34,414 bases of DNA from a virus: the IMG/VR virus record IMGVR_UViG_3300030385_001679, positions 1 through 34,414 of that record; one strand, 5' to 3'. A program made the position numbers and the translations under genes. The notes under the pieces are model-generated. The model had not been told where the DNA came from and ran no database searches. It saw only the letters and a program-made list of their open reading frames with translations. The stretch's first letter is position 1; each line of letters begins with the position of its first letter. Positions 8,841 through 16,835 of this stretch are shown here, piece after piece.

Positions 8841-9310
8841 TCATTGACAAAGTTAAGGGTGATTTTGTCTGTATACGTGGTCCAATCGCCGCTCCATGTT
8901 TAACCTATCTACGTCGTAGTATCCCTCCCATGAAGAGGTTTTACGATGAAACTAGTGCTTGTTGGTTTGTGTACCGAGACTATATTCTTCCCTTTGTACA
9001 GGTGGCAGTGCACTCTGGACATGCTGTGGATTACGCCTCCCTGCCTGACGATATTAAACAGGGTATTGACTCGGAGAAGGGAAATTGGCAACATGTGTCT
9101 CCGTCAGGACCAGAGATCGCTAAGGTGAAACCCATGAGTGTCAATAGAGCTTTTAAGATCTTACATCTTCGGCAGTCAGCTCCTGATTTTGTCGTAAAGG
9201 CTGCGTATCGCGCCCTGTCGTTGAAGCATCATCCTGACCAGGGTGGTGAGGCAGAAGTTTTCAAGAAGATTAACACTGCTTACCAACTTCTGCGTGAACG
9301 TGAAGAATAA
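8837..9310 (+). CDS. J-domain protein of the replication module
   Basis: The C-terminal third of this 157-residue protein is a J domain: FKILHL (106-111), the diagnostic HPD triad at 132-134 within SLKHHPDQGG, and a final helix FKKINTAYQLL. J domains stimulate the ATPase of DnaK-type chaperones. The N-terminal 95 residues are not a known DnaJ part (no G/F region or zinc centre), and may be the phage-specific targeting domain. Lying just upstream of a loader-like gene and the replicative helicase, it could bring host DnaK to the replisome, as lambda replication does with host DnaJ/DnaK. J domain is certain; role is inferred. Confidence 0.85.
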   Translation: MIIDKVKGDFVCIRGPIAAPCLTYLRRSIPPMKRFYDETSACWFVYRDYILPFVQVAVHSGHAVDYASLPDDIKQGIDSEKGNWQHVSPSGPEIAKVKPMSVNRAFKILHLRQSAPDFVVKAAYRALSLKHHPDQGGEAEVFKKINTAYQLLREREE

Positions 9311-9959
9311 AGATCTGCTAGAGTATCTTCGTAATCGTCGTTTAGCTTCCTTGAAGGGTAGTAGAGCGGCGTCTGATCGGTATAATTCTGAGATTCAAGA
9401 CCACGCAGATCGTGTGAAGCATCAGATTACAGGTGAGGCACTGCCAGACTCTTTTGATGCGGCTCCTGCGCAGTACGTGGCGACTTTGTTTTACCGGATG
9501 AAGGATGAGTACTCCAAAACTAAGAGTTTTGCTAGGCTTTCTCCCAAGCAGTTTTCTCGGAGCAAGTCATATTGGTCTCGGGTTGTGACGAGAGTTATGG
9601 AAGCAGACGTGCTGCCTGAAACCTATATTAGGGCACAGTTCAGCTGGTTTCATGACGCTTTTGGCACCACACCGGAGTTGAAGCATCTGGCGACAGACGC
9701 TGCTGTGGAGCGTGCTAGTCTGTTTTCAGGCAACACAGCACGTGCTGTTGTGGGGAATAATATCAAACATAGTCTAAGTATGGCGACTATGTTTAGGCAC
9801 TGTGAACAGCAGGTACGAAAAATGTGTCGTGCTCAAAAAGTTACCCGTGAAGAATTTTATATACGATTTGTGTTGACAGGGAATATGACTTTCCCTAAAG
9901 CTTTCTTGCAGGCAGATCCGGTGTATAAGAGGGTGACAAAAGAGTATGAGCGATCGTGA
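9300..9959 (+). CDS. Unknown helical protein, possible helicase loader
   Basis: About 219 residues if translation begins at the GTG at 9300, which overlaps the J-domain gene by 11 bases; a longer reading from 9243 would run through the conserved J-domain coding sequence and is less likely. The product is basic and largely helical (Arg/Lys with Phe/Tyr/Trp: SKTKSFARLSPKQFSRSKSY around residue 70). No motif that I recognise. It lies directly before the DnaB-type helicase and overlaps it by 14 bases; its size is near the 217 residues of T4 gp59, the loader of the gp41 helicase. Loader function is only a positional hypothesis. Confidence 0.55.
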   Translation: MKNKDLLEYLRNRRLASLKGSRAASDRYNSEIQDHADRVKHQITGEALPDSFDAAPAQYVATLFYRMKDEYSKTKSFARLSPKQFSRSKSYWSRVVTRVMEADVLPETYIRAQFSWFHDAFGTTPELKHLATDAAVERASLFSGNTARAVVGNNIKHSLSMATMFRHCEQQVRKMCRAQKVTREEFYIRFVLTGNMTFPKAFLQADPVYKRVTKEYERS

Positions 9960-11325
9960 TACGTTTAGTGAGACCGTAGAATACCAGATTAAGATTTTGG
10001 CAATGATGGTGAGTTGTCACCAATTTTGCTCGGTCGCTAGCACGGTATTGCAAGCTGAAGACTTTAGCAACAAAACGTTGCAATGGTATTTTACGACGCT
10101 GTCTGACTCCTCTCCTAAGCTGACTTTAGTGACGCTCCAAGAGGAGTTGTTTAGCGCTGTGCGCCAGAAGCAGGTAAAGGAAGATCAGATCAGTTCGTAT
10201 GTCGATCTGTTCGAGCATCTAAAAACTGCGCCTGTCTCAGTAGAGGAGGAGCACATCCGTGATCGGATGAGCACGTTCATGCGGACTCAGGCGGTAAAAC
10301 GCGCCATTCTCAACTCTTTTGACCTAATTAAGCAAAACGAGTGGTCAAAGATCTCAGAGATCGTGACTGAAGCGACTACTAAAGGCGTGGAATTACTGTC
10401 TATTGGTCAGAATTACTTCACGGATTATCAGGACAGGTTGTCTCGTAGGTTGAACCAAGAAGCAGTGCGAAAGATACCTACAGGGGTTCCTGGACTAGAT
10501 GACATGTTGTACGGTGGGATTAAGAACAAACAGTTGGGGCTGATCGTTGGAGGGACGGGTCGAGGCAAGAGCATCTTTTTGGAGTGGTTAGGTCGTGTGG
10601 CGATCTTGTTGAACCGCAATGTTGTCTACATAACGTTGGAGCTGTCAGAGGATGACGTGGCTGAGCGGTATGATTCTCTCTTCGCCAGAGTCCGTCCGCA
10701 GGAGCTGATTACGTACAATAGGCAAGTGTTCAAAGCGCTAAGTCCTTTGTCTGAGCGATTTGGCTCACGTTTGATGATTAAAGAATATCCGGCTGACGAA
10801 GCTAGTGTCCCTGTCATAAAAGCGTATTTGCAGCAGTTGTCTTCTGTTGGTGTTATGCCAGACATGGTCATCATAGATTATTTGGACCTGATCAGGCCCC
10901 ATAGAAAGTATTCTGACCATCATCAGGAGCTAGATTCCATCACGAAGTCGTTACATGGACTGGCTAAACAGCTCAATACTCGTATTTGGACGGCTACACA
11001 ATTGAACCGTGCTGGTTTAGTTATGGAGACTCCTGACGAGTCCACTATTGCAGGGGCCGTGGCCAAGCTATTTACTGTGGACATATCTATATTTATGGCG
11101 CAAACTAAAGAAGAGCGTGAGGACGAGATCATGCGTCTGTTTCTATGCAAAAATCGTAATGGCCCAGCTGGCAGGACGATTACAATAGATACAGATTATT
11201 CTTTTATGACGTTTTATAGACCTCCCACAGGTGACCATGAACCAGGACGACTTGAAGAAACGGATTCTGCTACTGGACAAGTTAGTGGAAGTGCAGAAGG
11301 GTCAGGAGACGTGCTCGTTTTGTGA
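9946..11325 (+). CDS. Replicative DNA helicase, DnaB/gp41 family
   Basis: 459 residues. The RecA-like motor shows TGVPGLDDMLYGGIKNKQL (179-197), Walker A GGTGRGKS (202-209), a catalytic Glu region YITLELSEDD (228-237), Walker B MVIIDYLDL (307-315), sensor glutamine in TATQLNRAG (349-357) and the terminal CKNRNGPAG (401-409) with arginines typical of the hexamer interface. This is the 5'-3' replicative helicase class. The N-terminal 160 residues are helical as in the DnaB collar. The last 35 residues (acidic, Gly/Ser-rich) extend past the fold and overlap the next gene in another frame. No intein here, in contrast to recA. Confidence 0.88.
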   Translation: MSDRDTFSETVEYQIKILAMMVSCHQFCSVASTVLQAEDFSNKTLQWYFTTLSDSSPKLTLVTLQEELFSAVRQKQVKEDQISSYVDLFEHLKTAPVSVEEEHIRDRMSTFMRTQAVKRAILNSFDLIKQNEWSKISEIVTEATTKGVELLSIGQNYFTDYQDRLSRRLNQEAVRKIPTGVPGLDDMLYGGIKNKQLGLIVGGTGRGKSIFLEWLGRVAILLNRNVVYITLELSEDDVAERYDSLFARVRPQELITYNRQVFKALSPLSERFGSRLMIKEYPADEASVPVIKAYLQQLSSVGVMPDMVIIDYLDLIRPHRKYSDHHQELDSITKSLHGLAKQLNTRIWTATQLNRAGLVMETPDESTIAGAVAKLFTVDISIFMAQTKEEREDEIMRLFLCKNRNGPAGRTITIDTDYSFMTFYRPPTGDHEPGRLEETDSATGQVSGSAEGSGDVLVL

Positions 11326-11674
11326 CACCGTGTCTGACGTAGTGGTGAAGTCCGCATTGTCGGGTGAAATGATCTGCGTTCCGTGTTTGCATACTGGATC
11401 TGAGATCTCAGAATTTATCCCAATTGGCGCAATAGCGTGTACACGCTGTCGCTATTGGGAAGAACTCACTATCGTTTATGCAGATAATTCTTGTATTTTT
11501 ACATTCTCTGGTGTAGACAATCATGATTCTTCGATTTATTTGCTCACAAGAACTAGTGCGTCTTGGAGAATTGGGTTGAAGATTAAGTACGCTTCCTGTG
11601 GTAACTGTGAAAATGACCTTCCCCTCTGGCTACTCCTCCAGAACAAGTACATTCGACAAGCGCATCTTGTCTGA
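11237..11674 (+). CDS. Multi-CxxC zinc-binding protein, unknown function
   Basis: 145 residues starting at an ATG preceded by AGGTG; a GTG six bases upstream is an alternative. It overlaps the helicase gene end by 89 bases and the primase gene start by about 60. The product has four CxxC pairs: CSFC (26-29), CVPC (47-50), CTRC (68-71) and CGNC (121-124), enough for two zinc ribbons. The N-terminus is a short amphipathic helix. No known family is recognised. Placed between helicase and primase, it may contact one of them or DNA; this is inference from context. Confidence 0.6.
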   Translation: MNQDDLKKRILLLDKLVEVQKGQETCSFCDTVSDVVVKSALSGEMICVPCLHTGSEISEFIPIGAIACTRCRYWEELTIVYADNSCIFTFSGVDNHDSSIYLLTRTSASWRIGLKIKYASCGNCENDLPLWLLLQNKYIRQAHLV

Positions 11675-12722
11675 ACTGAGGAAGCAATTTGACTATAATA
11701 GCTACGTCGATTTTCATTATTCAGTAAAGCGCACTGACGGACCAGAGATCCGTGTCTGCTGTATAAAATGTGGTGAGCATAAGTACAAATGCTACATCAA
11801 TACCGACACAAATAGGTTTCACTGCAAGAAGTGTAGCTTTAACTCTGGTAAATACGATCTCTTCGACTTTGTGGCGATCACGGAGGGAATGACACGCGCC
11901 CAGGCAATGACTAAGCTGGTGGCTGAGTTCACACCAGTGACCCCTGACGATTTGCCTGCGCATTTTTCCGAAGCGTTTGATCAGGACAGCCCACTGCCGT
12001 CGTCAGCAATTCGGCGTATTGCAGCGTTACCTACCTATGCGTTTCCGCTGGTGTCTGAGGTGACAGACGTATCCAAGCCCTTCTGGTCCTATTTATTGCA
12101 GAGAGGACTGACAGTGTCAGATGTCTTGGATGCCCAGATGCATTACGTGCCTGAGTATACAGCACCCTTATATGTCAAAAATAAGTATCGTGGCAACATT
12201 GGGCGTCGGGTAATGTGGCCCGTGTATGGTGGTAGAAACCACTTGGTGTCTTGGTTGGCCAGGACGATCTCTCATGCGGAGCCCAAATACCTGAACTGTC
12301 CTGACGCAGAGCAGAGGAAGACGTTGTGGCCTTTTGTACGTCCGCACCATACGCATGTGATCTTAGTTGAGGGCATCCTAGACGCTGTGGCTGTTCGTCG
12401 CATGGGGAGCGGTACGTCATGTTACGCGACGTTTGGCAAGAAGATCTCAGGTGAACAAATAAAATTGCTCAAGTCTTGGGGGGTAGACGCTGTGACCTTG
12501 TTCTGGGATAAAAAGGATGCTTTGCCCGATATGATCTATGCGGTGGAAGAGTTAAAACAACACTTCCAAGTAGTGTCGGTTGCCTCGTTTAAACATTGGC
12601 CGATAAATGTTGACCCAGGGGATTGTCTTTCTCGTGAAGATGGAGTAGACATAATAACTCAGGCAGTATCTGACGCTATTGATGTTTATTCGTTGGATTA
12701 TGTAGCGTGGCAGATACAGTAA
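11613..12722 (+). CDS. DNA primase, DnaG/TOPRIM type with zinc ribbon
   Basis: About 369 residues from the ATG at 11613 (GTG 11598 also possible). An N-terminal zinc ribbon carries CIKC and CKKC pairs separated by about 20 residues, as in bacterial and T7-type primases. The middle has the typical R-x-MWPV and LARTI...PKYLNCP segments. A TOPRIM domain follows: VILVEGILDAVAV with the catalytic Glu, then ATFGKKISGEQIKLL, VTLFWDKKDA in place of the usual DxD, and DPGD. Primases of this class make the RNA primers for lagging-strand synthesis. The helicase is a separate gene, unlike the T7 fusion. The DKKD spacing at the metal-binding site is a variation worth noting. Confidence 0.85.
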   Translation: MTFPSGYSSRTSTFDKRILSELRKQFDYNSYVDFHYSVKRTDGPEIRVCCIKCGEHKYKCYINTDTNRFHCKKCSFNSGKYDLFDFVAITEGMTRAQAMTKLVAEFTPVTPDDLPAHFSEAFDQDSPLPSSAIRRIAALPTYAFPLVSEVTDVSKPFWSYLLQRGLTVSDVLDAQMHYVPEYTAPLYVKNKYRGNIGRRVMWPVYGGRNHLVSWLARTISHAEPKYLNCPDAEQRKTLWPFVRPHHTHVILVEGILDAVAVRRMGSGTSCYATFGKKISGEQIKLLKSWGVDAVTLFWDKKDALPDMIYAVEELKQHFQVVSVASFKHWPINVDPGDCLSREDGVDIITQAVSDAIDVYSLDYVAWQIQ

Positions 12723-12736
12723 CCACAGGGTACTGG

Positions 12737-13174
12737 ATGACTATCATACGTTTTATAAAAACTAATCCCGAAGCTGTTATCCCTTCTAGGGCTACAGAGG
12801 GTTCTAGTGGTTTGGATATCCACACGTTGAAGGACATGGTGCTTGGACCCATGGAACGTATTGTTGTGCCCACAGGGTTGAAGATTGCTTTGGCCCCTGG
12901 ATACGAAGCGCAAGTTCGACCACGTTCGGGTCTTGCAGCGCGTAAGGGAATCACAGTGCTCAACGCTCCCGGTACTATTGATTCGGATTACCGAGGGAAT
13001 CTTGGGGTGATCCTCATTAATCTCAGCACAGAGCATCAAGTGATCCAACGGTTTGATCGGATCGCTCAACTTGTGGTTGCGCCTGTGTCGTTGGCTGTGG
13101 AGACTGAAGAAGTTAGAACATTTGACGAGCAAACTCATCGAGGAGAAGGCGGCTTTGGCAGCACAGGGTATTAG
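12737..13174 (+). CDS. dut: dUTP diphosphatase (dUTPase)
   Basis: Trimeric dUTPase with all five motifs: SSGLDIHT (23-30), RPRSGLAARKG (61-71), GTIDSDYRG (79-87), RFDRIAQLVV (105-114) and the C-terminal P-loop-like RGEGGFGSTG (135-144). The enzyme hydrolyses dUTP to dUMP and pyrophosphate, keeping uracil out of DNA and feeding dTMP synthesis. The 145-residue reading from ATG 12737 matches the normal family start (M-x-I-x-x-I); a GTG at 12707 would add ten residues and overlap the primase. Complete and apparently functional. Confidence 0.93.
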   Translation: MTIIRFIKTNPEAVIPSRATEGSSGLDIHTLKDMVLGPMERIVVPTGLKIALAPGYEAQVRPRSGLAARKGITVLNAPGTIDSDYRGNLGVILINLSTEHQVIQRFDRIAQLVVAPVSLAVETEEVRTFDEQTHRGEGGFGSTGY

Positions 13175-13175
13175 C

Positions 13176-13640
13176 GTGGAGGACGATGAATTTTCGGTAG
13201 ATGATCTGCGGTATTTGCGTGTGGGTCATATTCCGCGTGGTCGCGTGTGTGACAGCATCGCGCAGAGAGCGTTTGATTTGGTTGGTGGAAACACCCTGCC
13301 TTCAAATTGGCGATTGCGGAAGCGCTGGAAGTTCAACCTAAAGTATCAGCATCTGGGTCGCGTGCTTTGGGCAAAGACAGCTAGTTACCAGCTACTGATT
13401 TACCTGGGCTATCGTATGTTTAGAATCTGGACGGATCTAGCCACAAAAAGTCTAGTGGATGTGAACGCAGATGTTGTGCCACGGTTGTCAAAGCATCTTG
13501 AAATAGAGGATGTTCCCAAGTCCGCGTATCGTAAAAGTGCTCCTTTGATTCATCGCGTGCGTTTGTACTCATCTGATGAGATAGACATCGTGGTGAAGGC
13601 TGTTGAAGAAACTTATGGTATTTGTTTTGCTAGAATGTAG
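13176..13640 (+). CDS. Hypothetical protein after dUTPase
   Basis: Frame is open from 13053, but the upstream part lies over the conserved C-terminus of dUTPase, so the GTG at 13176, two bases after the dUTPase stop and behind CAGGG, is the preferred start (154 residues); a TTG at 13122 is an alternative. The product is rich in Arg, Tyr and Leu in its middle (NWRLRKRWKFNLKYQHLGRV) with no membrane helix long enough to call. It ends ETYGICFARM. No family recognised. Tight packing suggests it is expressed with the nucleotide/replication genes. Confidence 0.55.
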   Translation: MEDDEFSVDDLRYLRVGHIPRGRVCDSIAQRAFDLVGGNTLPSNWRLRKRWKFNLKYQHLGRVLWAKTASYQLLIYLGYRMFRIWTDLATKSLVDVNADVVPRLSKHLEIEDVPKSAYRKSAPLIHRVRLYSSDEIDIVVKAVEETYGICFARM

Positions 13641-13648
13641 GTATTGTT

Positions 13649-13885
13649 TTGGGATATATACTTCGTGAATATGAGTGCACAAAATGTGCACATGTCTTTG
13701 AAGACTTGGTAGAACGGAAAGTTAGCCACGAGTCCGTGTGTCCTGAGTGTAGCGCCACTGCGGTGTCAGTGCTCTCTGTGCCTAAGTTGGGAAAGTATTC
13801 TATGGCTGATGCTCAAGGTCGTAAAGATATACTAAGAGTACGCTCAGAGCGTCATACCGCTAAACTACGCAAAAATGATGGCTGA
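13649..13885 (+). CDS. FmdB-like zinc-ribbon protein
   Basis: 78 residues from a TTG start. The N-terminus fits the FmdB-type putative regulatory zinc ribbon: a short strand REYEC, then CTKC (10-13), HVFEDL, and CPEC (31-34), followed by a basic tail. Such proteins are small, common in bacteria and found in phages; biochemical function is not established. It overlaps the next gene by 11 bases. Zinc binding is well supported by spacing, role unknown. Confidence 0.7.
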   Translation: MGYILREYECTKCAHVFEDLVERKVSHESVCPECSATAVSVLSVPKLGKYSMADAQGRKDILRVRSERHTAKLRKNDG

Positions 13886-14519
13886 TAATCCCTGCAAACA
13901 GCCTGTGCACGAAGCGTTATATAGACCAACGCTGTTGGATACGCTCACGAAAGAAGGGCGTTTAGACCAAGACGCACCCTTTAGCATCAAGACGCCTGCG
14001 AAGGTGCAGTTGCCTAAGAAGGAACGTAGTCCTGTTGCTAAGTTCAATCCACTTTCCGCATTGAGCAAAGTGTCCGTGCCTAAAAACACACGGTCGATGG
14101 CGTTGAGGACTAGATTGCGGGTGCTTTATGACACTATCCCGCCGTTAGAGCCTGAGAAGGTGCCAGACTGTTCGTCTTGCTCTGGTGCGTGTTGCCGTAT
14201 TTTTCTTGTTTTTCTCACACAAGAAGAGTATGAGTCTGGGTTCTACGGTGATGCCGCAGTTCGTGTGACAGAAGAGTCAGCTAGACAGCTCACACAATCT
14301 TACCCGGCTTTGGCTGCTGCCATTAAGCACTCCTCTACAGGAGCAGTTTACTTACTGGAAGGACCGGAAGGGGTTGTGTGCCCGTTCTTATCTGAGACTA
14401 ACAGCTGCGGGATCTACGAAGACCGTCCTCTGGTTTGTCGCACTTACACATGTGTAGATGACCTTAGAGTGACTGAGGAAATGAAGAAGGTGAATTATGT
14501 TACCCGATCTTTCGTATGA
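13875..14519 (+). CDS. YkgJ-type cysteine-cluster protein
   Basis: 214 residues. The C-terminal half matches the YkgJ/UPF0153 'zinc- or iron-chelating' family: CSSCSGACCR (99-108), then CPFL (169-172), SCGIYEDRPLVCR (177-189) and C193, eight conserved cysteines with the family's CxIYxxRPxxCRxY signature. The N-terminal 85 residues are basic, Pro/Lys-rich and likely extended; I do not recognise them. Family members are thought to bind a metal or Fe-S centre, with unknown role. The gene overlaps its zinc-ribbon neighbour and the DNA polymerase gene, placing it in the replication operon. Confidence 0.75.
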   Translation: MMADNPCKQPVHEALYRPTLLDTLTKEGRLDQDAPFSIKTPAKVQLPKKERSPVAKFNPLSALSKVSVPKNTRSMALRTRLRVLYDTIPPLEPEKVPDCSSCSGACCRIFLVFLTQEEYESGFYGDAAVRVTEESARQLTQSYPALAAAIKHSSTGAVYLLEGPEGVVCPFLSETNSCGIYEDRPLVCRTYTCVDDLRVTEEMKKVNYVTRSFV

Positions 14520-16653
14520 GGTTATAAATAAAGTACCATTTACTGTATTTGAGGGGGTGTGTGATTCTAAGCTGTACTTGGTACACACAGAGCAAGAGTT
14601 CGAGGTGTTCTATGCGCTGCTAATGGAACGGGATTTGGTAGCGTGTGATACTGAGACCACAGGGTTTGATTATTACAAGGAAGATCGTTTGGTTGGTTTG
14701 AGTTTTGGGTGGTTTGATACGCATTTCTATTTGCCGATTAACCATATTCCATCCGAAACTGGTGGTTTTCCATGCACACAACTTAACTGGGAGAAGATTC
14801 GTTCCTTAATACAACAGTTTTTTGACCAGACGCATATTACAACAATTTGGCACAACTACAAGTTTGACGCGCACTTCCTCAAGACAGGGGGAGTGCAGGT
14901 CCATACCCAACTGCACGACACACGGCTGCTGTGGCAGTTCTTTGATGAGAACGCGCCTGGGAGACTCAAAATGATCGCGTCTGGTTGGAAAGACGATCTG
15001 GGTCTTCCACATCCAGGCATCGTTTCTCCAGACGCTGCTATTAAAGAAAAAGAGATCGATAAGTGGAGGGCTGATGAAGCTTCGCGTAGACGCGCTATTT
15101 ACCGTGAAACAGTTAGCCAGAAAGTGTTGGACCTACAAAAAGAGATAAAGTACCAGGCATACACAAAGCGCCAACTTAACAAGTATGTGAAAGAGGCTGT
15201 CTTACATGACCATCCCTATGTAGCTGCGTCTAAAGCTGATGTAAATTATGGGCATGTGCCTATCCCGTTGATGTGTGAGTACGCAGGTTTAGATACATAC
15301 CTGACGTGGCGAGTGTACGAGCACACTATCCACAATGTCCAAGAGAACCCTCTTAAAGAGCTTTACGGTAATGAGCTGAAGCTGTCCAAGGCGTTGTTTG
15401 ACGCAGAAGAGACTGGTGTGCTTGTGGATGCAGATTACCTTCGTTCCCAGCAGGAGACGTTGGAGAAGGAGTCATCTGAGCTTCTAGAGTACATTCGTAC
15501 CGAACTTAAAGCTCCTGAATTACAGGTTAATTCGGGTAAACAGCTTGCTAAGGCTTTGCAAGCGTATGGTGTCGAGTTCACGAAAAAGACTAAGACGGGG
15601 CAGATAGCCTTGGATCGAAAAGTTCTGGACAAGCTGAAGGGAGATTACGAGATTCTTCAGAAAGTGGTGGATCTGCGTGCTGCGTTTAAGCTCAAGAGTA
15701 CCTATGTGGATGGGATCATCGAAAAGTTAGTAGATGATCGTATTCTCCATTGCAACTTCAATCAGAATGTTGCTACAGGGCGAATGTCGAGTTCTAATCC
15801 TAATCTACAAAATATACCTGGGCGCAATATGATGATCCGTAAAGCGTTCATATGCCCAGAGGATTATGTGTTTGTGTTTGCTGACTACTCTCAGATTGAG
15901 GTTAGGCTGACTGCTCATTATAGCCAAGATCCCCTACTTTTGGATGCATACGCTAAAGGGCAAGATGTGCACACTAGAACGCTCGCTGAGATGTTTGGTC
16001 ATCAATACGACGACGTGGTGAAGGTCTTGGCAGATGACAAGCATAAGGACTACAAGGATCTAAAAGATCTTAGGAATATTGCTAAGAGAATCAACTTCGG
16101 AATTATATATGGTGTTGGACCAGAAACGCTTGCTGAACAGATCTCGCGTCCAGCTCAGTACAAGGATTACTCTTTTGATGCGTGGGTTAGGGTTTGTGAG
16201 GATTTCATAGACGCGTACATGCAACGCTACCTGGGAGTGAAGCGGTTCATCAACAAGGGCAAGCGAGCGGTTCGTAAGCATGGGTATCTCGTGAATCATT
16301 TTGGTAGAGTTCGGCATTTGCCGCATATCCATGCACGTAAACTGCTCAATGACAACACCCAGCGTTGGCGTGAGATGAGGGCTGAGAGACAAGGGGTGAA
16401 CTTCATCATCCAAGGTTCGGCGGCTGACTTATTCAAACAGGCGGTTGTTCGTGTGCATGCACTTTTGCAGGGAAATAAGTCAAAACTGGTGAATTTTGTG
16501 CACGATGAAGTGCAGATATATCTACATAAGGATGAGTTTAATCTGTTGAAAGACATAAAATATCAAATGGAGAATTTTAACTTTACTATTCCAATAGTAG
16601 CTGATATAGCATGGAGTACGTCCTCTTGGGCAGATAAGAAAGAGCTGGGGTAA
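14497..16653 (+). CDS. Family A DNA polymerase with 3'-5' exonuclease
   Basis: 718 residues. Proofreading domain: Exo I DTETTG (51-56), Exo II NYKFDAHF (120-127), Exo III YAGLD (262-266). Polymerase domain: TGRMSSSNPNLQNIPGR (427-443), motif A DYSQIEVR (463-470), motif B KRINFGIIYG (530-539) and motif C VHDEV (668-672). All catalytic acids (D463, D670) are present. The residue equivalent to E. coli Pol I F762 is Phe (F534), the bacterial-type state. No 5'-3' exonuclease domain, as usual for phage enzymes. A basic/acidic helical insert (about 180-230) separates Exo II and Exo III. This is the phage replicative polymerase. Confidence 0.95.
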   Translation: MLPDLSYEVINKVPFTVFEGVCDSKLYLVHTEQEFEVFYALLMERDLVACDTETTGFDYYKEDRLVGLSFGWFDTHFYLPINHIPSETGGFPCTQLNWEKIRSLIQQFFDQTHITTIWHNYKFDAHFLKTGGVQVHTQLHDTRLLWQFFDENAPGRLKMIASGWKDDLGLPHPGIVSPDAAIKEKEIDKWRADEASRRRAIYRETVSQKVLDLQKEIKYQAYTKRQLNKYVKEAVLHDHPYVAASKADVNYGHVPIPLMCEYAGLDTYLTWRVYEHTIHNVQENPLKELYGNELKLSKALFDAEETGVLVDADYLRSQQETLEKESSELLEYIRTELKAPELQVNSGKQLAKALQAYGVEFTKKTKTGQIALDRKVLDKLKGDYEILQKVVDLRAAFKLKSTYVDGIIEKLVDDRILHCNFNQNVATGRMSSSNPNLQNIPGRNMMIRKAFICPEDYVFVFADYSQIEVRLTAHYSQDPLLLDAYAKGQDVHTRTLAEMFGHQYDDVVKVLADDKHKDYKDLKDLRNIAKRINFGIIYGVGPETLAEQISRPAQYKDYSFDAWVRVCEDFIDAYMQRYLGVKRFINKGKRAVRKHGYLVNHFGRVRHLPHIHARKLLNDNTQRWREMRAERQGVNFIIQGSAADLFKQAVVRVHALLQGNKSKLVNFVHDEVQIYLHKDEFNLLKDIKYQMENFNFTIPIVADIAWSTSSWADKKELG

Positions 16654-16655
16654 TA

Positions 16656-16835
16656 ATGACAAATGGAACGACAGGACTCGCGCCTATACGCTGGTATGAG
16701 ATCTCATATAAAAATCTTCTTGTTTTTACGTTGAAGTTGGTATTTTCGATTTTACCTGCTGCGCTAATTATATTTTCTTGTTACATATTGTTTAGCTTCT
16801 TCGTGACGTTGGCAGCACAGCATGTGTGGATGTGA
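16656..16835 (+). CDS. 59-aa single- or double-pass membrane protein
   Basis: A short ORF fills the gap after the polymerase gene: ATG two bases after the polymerase stop, 59 residues, stop overlapping the next ATG as TGATG. The N-terminus is soluble (MTNGTTGLAPIRWYEISYKN), then an almost unbroken hydrophobic stretch at about residues 21-54 with one proline at 34 could cross the membrane once or as a hairpin. The tight fit at both ends supports it as a real gene. No family recognised. A membrane protein between polymerase and recombination genes might tether replication to the membrane; that is speculation. Confidence 0.6.
   Translation: MTNGTTGLAPIRWYEISYKNLLVFTLKLVFSILPAALIIFSCYILFSFFVTLAAQHVWM

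Noticed and set aside
9381-9386. TATAAT hexamers inside genes (e.g. 9381, 11694) as internal promoters
   Set aside because: No matching -35 or TG extension at these sites and they lie well within coding sequence.
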